A stretch of 64,000 nt of DNA from Parapristionchus giblindavisi (Eukaryota; Nematoda; Chromadorea; Rhabditida; Diplogasteridae): positions 124,001 to 188,000 of the forward strand of contig CALSFV010000319.1 of the NCBI GenBank assembly GCA_943737045.1, written 5' to 3'. Both the position numbers and the translations under genes were made by a program. Shown one piece after another: positions 58,495 through 64,000 of this stretch. A model generated the notes under the pieces. It ran no database searches, was not told the origin of the DNA, and saw nothing but the letters and a program-made list of their open reading frames with translations. Numbering within the stretch: position 1 is the stretch's first letter; every line of letters begins with the position of its first letter.

Positions 58495-59104
58495 TGAAAG
58501 AAAGTAATTACCCGCTAGCCAAGTAGTAAATGAGTGAAAAATAATTGTACAAAAGGATTCTATCAATTGATAAATCGCAAATGAGTACGAATAGAAGTCT
58601 TTTCTGAAAAGAAAATCTGTCGCAACATTATTATTCAGAAAAAAAAAATGAGCAAGTGTCTAAAACAAGAAATCCTTGAGGAACGAAAATTGTATGTACT
58701 TGCACTGATCCAGTGTTGCAAATTTGATACTTGAAAATAGTGAAAAATATAGCATTATCGATTGATTGATTGCCATTATCACAAATACCGAAGAGACAGG
58801 GGAACGAAGGGATTTTCTGAATTTGTTCGCCTTTTCTTTCAAAAGTCTTGAACTCTTTCAAAAGTTTTCCAACCTTGTAAGAAGAAAAACACTGAAAAAA
58901 TTCGCTACAATATTGATTGGGCCAAGAATGTGAATGATTACGAAACCAGATTGGTCATAGTAATCTGAGATTGCCCTGAAAATACAGTAAAAAAACTTAT
59001 AAATGAATTATTCATAAACAATAATTTTGAACGAACTTTAGGAGATCATAGATAAAACTTTCTTCGGGAATTTGAAACGATGTGGATTTACACTTATCTT
59101 CCAT

Positions 59105-59776
59105 GAAAGACTTATGCTCAACTTAGAAATGAATCACCTTTTGCTTACATATTAAACCAATTTTCGAGGTGTAATTAGATTCGAGCTCTCGTTTGCAATA
59201 GTAATTGACACGTGAAAGATTGAGTAATTCAAAACCAAGTACACCCTCAATTATTGTCACATGATTTGTACTGGTAGACAATGTTGTCTGTGATATGATA
59301 ATAGTCTCTTTTAGAATCAATTGCTTATAATGATAAGAATTTTTTTCAATTTCACGAAAACATTGATTTTTTCATATCACAAATGCGATAAATCGCCTTT
59401 CCAAAACTGTATCCCCTTATGATTCGTATGTTGTGTCCCAAAACAGCCAAAATGTGACAGTGTTGGGAAAAAAAACGAGAGATTAATAATATTATTTTAT
59501 GCATTTCAACGATAACTTCGATAGAGTGAACAATTGATGTCGGAATAAATTAAACAAAATACGATACCACTAGGCACCTTAATAACTTAGTAAGACTTAA
59601 TAAGACATGACATTAGGGTGTGGAGAAACCTAATATACAGCAAAGAAACATATTATCAAAATATTCTATCGCTCTACACAGCGTTTCAGCCCTGTGGGGA
59701 GAGCGGACACAGAATTTTTGTCAAGATGCCAATATTGCGCATCAACTGAGCGGGGCGGAGTCTCTCTCCTCCGCGC
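59105..59776. other. upstream of receptor copy 2; nothing else recognised
   Basis: AT-rich sequence 5' of the receptor start. An inverted pair ACAGCGTTTC (59682) / GAAACGCTGT (60502) brackets the hAT MITE and may mark an older element whose target duplication I could not establish. Confidence 0.4.
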
Positions 59777-60449
59777 CAGGGCTAGGAATTTCTGTTTCTG
59801 AATTTTCTGTTTTTTACTGTTTTCTGGTCATTTTGGAGACCAGAAAATTTTCTGACGAGAAACAGAAAATATATTTTTAAAACAGAAATTTTCAGAAAAT
59901 ATTATTTTTTAAAATAGTTGTATAGAAAAAGAAAAAAAACTCATTTAGCGAAGCATTTATGAAGTTTTTTTTTCAAATTCCGTCCACAGAGAGATTAAAT
60001 TGGCCCAAATATGGAATCAGATTACATTCTGGCAAATGGTAGTCGAAAATCCAGCTATTTGCCATATACAGGAAACCATTTGCCAGAATGCCGGAAAACT
60101 ATTCTTAAACTTTTCCTACTCGGAAAATTTAATCTCTGTGCATATACGGCAGAAAAATTCATGATCGGACTTTGGTATCTCGGTGTTGGAGCTAGTCAAA
60201 TAAAGCCAGTATCATTGTTTCGATTCTATATTGTTGCTATTTTGTTGTTTTTTTCGCTGGCGCTTAGATATAAATGTACGCAAAACTGGTTTTGCAACCA
60301 AACTAATAAAAATATTAAGAAAAAAGACAAATCAATGATTTTATGACATTTTCTGATTTTTCTAAATTTTCTGTTTTTTTTCTGCTTTTTCAAAACAGAA
60401 ATTTCTGTTTTCTGATTTCAGAAAAAAAAAATTTTCTGCCACAGCCCTG
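59777..60449. mobile_element. hAT MITE with perfect 8-bp target duplication
   Basis: The ends CAGGGCTAGGAATTTCTG and CAGAAA...GCCACAGCCCTG are flanked by CTCCGCGC at 59769-59776 and 60450-60457. CAGGG termini and 8-bp duplications are classic hAT features. Subterminal TTTCTG/CAGAAA motifs are numerous. A 164-bp palindrome (59987-60150, CAGAGAGATTAAATT to AATTTAATCTCTG) is nested inside. Confidence 0.92.
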
Positions 60450-60860
60450 CTCCGCGCCCTTGCATGCGTCGCGTCGCGTGTCGCTAGATTCCGCTCTAGA
60501 AACGCTGTGCTCTAATGTTATATTTATTCTTGTTCATATTTGTGATGAAACACAGCAAGATGAAATACCAATAGCATTCCACGAACATTTTTCAGAGATC
60601 GGCAGAATAATAACAGTAAATATAATTACTTACATCGAGACTACTTTATGGGCAAATGTAAAGACTAAAACTGTATATCAAATATGAAGAAATGCATTTA
60701 CTTGATCACAAAAGCTTTCGCAAAAAAAAAGAATATCGTGTTGGGCTACAATATTATTGTCATTAGGGTACCATAATTGTTCAAGTTCCGGTGATTCGTT
60801 GGGTGTGTCAGGACCGGGAATAAGAATGACTAACATCAATTTGCCCCTCCTTCAACCTGG

Positions 60861-60898
60861 TATATAAAATGTCTGTCTGATACGATAGCGCTTATCAC
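60861..60898 (+). promoter_or_regulatory. TATA box plus GATA-type site upstream of the secreted-protein gene
   Basis: TATATAAAAT at 60861-60870 lies 69 bases before the ATG at 60939, a good core-promoter spacing. A GATA-factor site (GCTTATCACC, i.e. TGATAAG on the minus strand) lies at about 60889-60898, near the expected start of transcription. TGATAAG is the binding site of nematode intestinal GATA factors; gut expression is inferred. Confidence 0.55.
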
Positions 60899-60938
60899 CA
60901 TTCTCTGTTCAAGCACATTTCTCGTCCATTCAAGCTCC

Positions 60939-63469
60939 ATGCGAGGCACATTTGCAGTGTATCTAGCACTGTCTGCCCTGCTGCAAGGTTGACTTATGGT
61001 TTACACTTTCTGCACGATAACTATTCTCGCGTGTATAATGAAAATACAAGTATAATGAAAGTAGATATAACGTTTATCCGCCATCTCTAGTATTTCAAAA
61101 CTAGTAGTTTACTTATCATTCTCACTTGACATAGACCTGCAAGTCTACTTCTAGTTAGAGTTCTCTGCAAGTGGAGTATAATACAGTAATGCATTTCGTC
61201 AAATGTTCTTTCACCGTAGTAAACTCAGTGGCATGATTTAAATAGACTGCTATTTTAGTGTTAGAAATGCCAGAGCACGTTATTTTCTCTAAATTACTAC
61301 CAAACAGAACATTCTAAAATCCAACAATTAAGTGGTAGAAAAAAATTAATATTTTTTAAACGTTATCAGTGTATTATTTCTTACAAACTACTAAAGGTGG
61401 CATAAAATATGTTGTTTATATTTTGGCATCATCCAGTTACACAATATTTAAAATATAAGTGCTATTTCCAGTATCCGAAGCTTACGTCTACAGTTGCAAT
61501 GAAGTAAAGTATCGTGTAAGCTATATTCGTAATAAACCTTGATTTTTTTTAAATCGAGGTAGAATGGAAGTTCAAAAATAGAGACATTTAAGAATCAGTT
61601 TGTTCCAAAGATGTGCCCATCTTGTAGTGGTGAGAGACAATTTACAAACAAAAATGATAAAATGGCACATTTCTTGTATGATCATTCCATACATATTGAT
61701 GATATTAGATAAATAATATAATACATTACATAATTTTACAACATTTCGGGTGACGTTTACAAAAAATACTACAAAATCTATAATAAATCCAATTTCAGTT
61801 TGTCCCGAATTCCGTGCAGATTTCAACGCCATTCGCGTGCGTTGTAGGCGAGGTCAGGGCCTACGTAAACGCCACCGACATATCCTATATGAGATTTGTG
61901 AACTCCACATACCTCAAGGATGCAACTGGCGCGTCTTACAGGTCTGATATTTGATATTATTCTCTCTTACACTCGAGAAAAGACGAGAAAACAGAGAAAA
62001 TTCTCGTCTTTCCATACTTTTCACTTTTTCTTTTCTTTTCCTTTGATTGTGAGTCCTGAACACCATATGAAAGCTTCAGAGCATTCGTGTGATCTTACCG
62101 CTTTTGCTGATCACAAGATGCGAAAAAACGAAGACACTCACTTTTCTTCAAAGCCGCGTCTCCTTTTATTTCTGCCTTAATTCCAGACTTTCAGATTCTA
62201 TGACGTCATGAACAGCGATTCATTCTGCGTCACTGGCAGAGCCCCGTGGACGATTGTTGCCGATGCTGATACCGTGTTCAGATGTGAAGATGAGATCACT
62301 GTGATCTTCTCTTCCATAGAACCCAACATCATGCGACCCAAAACCTATGCACGTACCTACTTTTGTTTTCTCCCAGTGAGGCCCCAGCATATTTCCTAGT
62401 GGGGATCTAGCTAGGAAAATAGTGGGAGATTTTATAAAAAAAATCAGGGAAAATATCAATTTATGCTTTCCAGAAAGAAGGTTACTATGCAAAGGGCTAT
62501 CAGTTCGTAACGTTAGTCAGTCCGGTGGGAGCGGTTCAGTTTTCATACCGCTTATCGGAGAACGTTAACCAGGCATGAATTCCTCACATTTTTTTAAACA
62601 AAATAAGTAATTTTTAGCTGATGCATATTCAAATATATAGCCAATATGTCAAAACACATATTAGACCTTTTTGAATTTAAAAGAGCAAAGAAAATGCTGA
62701 TAATTAACAGGGCGACGTTCAATTCTTCACCGGATTTGGAAATTATGAGGATGAGGAAATGTTCTTTCTATTCAAAAAGCCGTGAGTCCATATAAAATAA
62801 TGTAAAGCAGTAAATAACTCCACATTTTGCACACACTCTCGCTACGTTTTGATTTTGGGAATTTTTGAAGTTCATATTACAGTTTATCCGGAAACGTAAT
62901 CATCAAGCACTTCGGTCCCGTTATGACGGTCCGATTCCTGCAAGGATCCATGTTCGAGTTCATCGCGTCAGGCACCGATCAAGACGGTATGGAAACATAT
63001 TTAATATATATTATTGAATATTGCTAAGCTAATTAGTGTAATTGCAACGTAGACGTGAAGTTTTCTTCAAGTGAGCCACATGTATAGTAATAGTTAGACT
63101 TGTCTTTCTTTCAGTGAATAAATGTGACAAAAAATAGAGGTCATGTGAAGTAATCTAAAATCAGGCGAGTTGCAATTTTGAAATTTCCTAGTTTATCTAA
63201 ATTATCTCACCTCATTCGCTAGCCGTGGCTTGCACTACGTCTATAATAGGTAGTATTCCTAATGTCTAGTGTTAACCAAAATTCTGGTAGTCCACACATA
63301 TTTTCGTAAATATCATATTCATTTGATTACAGCTGAAAATCTTCACCCGGCTAAATACGAGTACACAGTGGTGAGCTCCGGTGCTGCCAATGATCGTCAG
63401 AGCCTTTCTGGCAGATATCTTCACAGCCTCTTTTCACTTGAGTCAGAGTTTCCCATTGTTTCACCTTAA
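60939..63469 (+). CDS. secreted protein, possibly CUB-like, about 290 aa
   Basis: Exons: 60939-60987, 61472-61503, 61799-61941, 62195-62352, 62478 to 62563 or 62572, 62711-62781, 62883-62986, 63333-63469 (or donor at 63370). The start MRGTFAVYLALSALLQ, continued by VSEA, is a good signal peptide cleaved before YVYSC. The mature part has sparse Cys (SCNE, FACVVG, SFCVTG, FRCED), a DATGASYRFYD segment and FTGFGNYEDEEMFFLFKKP. This recalls nematode secreted CUB-like (DUF141-type) proteins, but I cannot confirm it. Exon 5 probably uses acceptor AAAG|AAGG, and its donor is GTTAAC or a GC donor. The last exon stays open to a TAA supplied by the TTAA at the border of an M1 MITE. An alternative donor GTGAGC at 63371 would instead lead to exons beyond. 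Extracellular; function unknown. Confidence 0.7.
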
Positions 63470-63575
63470 AGGGTGCGTTACCTCTCTCAATGTCCTCTTC
63501 ATTGCACGCACTATTTCTCTGTTATCTCTCAGCAAGATGTCATAGACCGTTGAAGAGACTGCTGTGTCTGCCTCT
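63470..63575. mobile_element. MITE M1 copy, TTAA-flanked
   Basis: AGGGTGCGTTACCTCTCTC to GCTGTGTCTGCCTCT, bounded by TTAA at 63466-63469 and 63576-63579. The left TTAA overlaps the TAA that ends the open frame of the secreted-protein gene. Confidence 0.85.
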
Positions 63576-63579
63576 TTAA

Positions 63580-64000
63580 CATCAATTTCGAAATGTTCCA
63601 ACCTTGATGACAATAAATCGAAGTTTGCCAGTTTGAAATTATTGTTGCAGCGTAAAGATTTTTCTATTATTTACACGCAAGCATGAATGACCATTAGTAA
63701 AGGACTTTATTATTAGTGATCTTATAAAATACGCTTGATTATTTGGTTCGAGAGTAGTCAGCCAGAGAAACAATGAATTTCTATGTTTACTATTAGAGAG
63801 AGTCCAAGCGAGATAGTACGTAGATCAGAGAGAGTGCGATAAGGGAAGGGAGGTAAAGGGAGTTTTATCAATAGAATATTTCTGCGTTTAGCAGCAATAA
63901 TAAGGCAATCATGCAGGTACATTTTATACAATATTTGGCATTTTCAAGAGCTTATATTTTCAGTTTAATTCATTTTGGATGCATTCAGCGTTAAGACAGA
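63580..64000. other. window end, nothing recognised
   Basis: AT-rich with a short GA-rich patch (63795-63860). Could be an intron or the 3' flank of the secreted-protein gene. Confidence 0.4.

Larger units (their letters stand above)
56910..59104 (-). pseudogene. srw-class 7TM chemoreceptor, copy 2, with a 1-base deletion in TM1
   Basis: Minus-strand exons match copy 1 one for one: 59104-59037, 58975-58875, 58816-58700, 58603-58512, 58074-57942, 57846-57783, 57635-57534, 57412-57286, 57242-57177, 57129-57047, 56990-56910. All have lengths identical to copy 1 except exon 2, which is 101 rather than 102 bases: CTTGGCCAATC replaces CTTTGTCCAATC near 58921, shifting the frame in TM1 with a stop soon after. 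Everything downstream is conserved and open (TTWLAVVLTSVRVLSI, RTTKLLLWVVLVTLISE, SRNFRE, Cys-rich tail). This suggests a very recent pseudogene, a strain-specific null, or a one-base assembly error. Product and role would otherwise be as for copy 1. Confidence 0.8.

Overview
This window is nuclear DNA from a nematode, probably a rhabditid or diplogastrid. Three things support this: an srw-class 7TM chemoreceptor pair (a nematode-expanded family), BTB proteins of the nematode MATH-BTB style, and many short introns ending mostly in TTTCAG. The species cannot be named from sequence alone; a Pristionchus-like genome is a guess. Most bases are transposon-derived.

Layout. From 1 to about 12.5 kb the window is gene-poor: one 5'-truncated LINE, several MITEs, GA/CT microsatellites and one orphan exon-like segment. 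A large plus-strand gene occupies 12.8-29.1 kb. It has 25 recognisable exons encoding at least 1224 aa: a Gln-rich start, an AT-hook, low-complexity Ser/Pro/Gln exons, one giant coiled-coil exon and a basic tail. Its introns hold two giant TTAA foldback elements, a 2.1-kb hAT-like foldback and many MITEs. Next, 29.2-32.8 kb is a MITE cluster. From 32.9 to 59.1 kb lies a duplicated cluster of two gene types: BTB copy 1 (+), receptor copy 1 (-), BTB copy 2 (-) and receptor copy 2 (-). One copy of each looks intact (BTB copy 2, 365 aa; receptor copy 1, 344 aa). The others are damaged: BTB copy 1 lacks two internal exons at the site of a 3-kb foldback, and receptor copy 2 has a single-base deletion in TM1. 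After a hAT MITE at 59.8-60.4 kb, a plus-strand gene for a secreted protein starts at 60.94 kb behind a TATA box and runs to about 63.4 kb.

The most striking non-genic pattern is the number of long inverted-repeat (foldback) elements with different target duplications (TTAA, TTA, TA, ATAA, CTAG, 8 bp). Several carry tRNA-derived A/B-box sequences in or between their arms. Exon models were made by eye from splice signals, phase continuity and comparison between paralogous copies, so junctions are inferred even where the coding content is clear.
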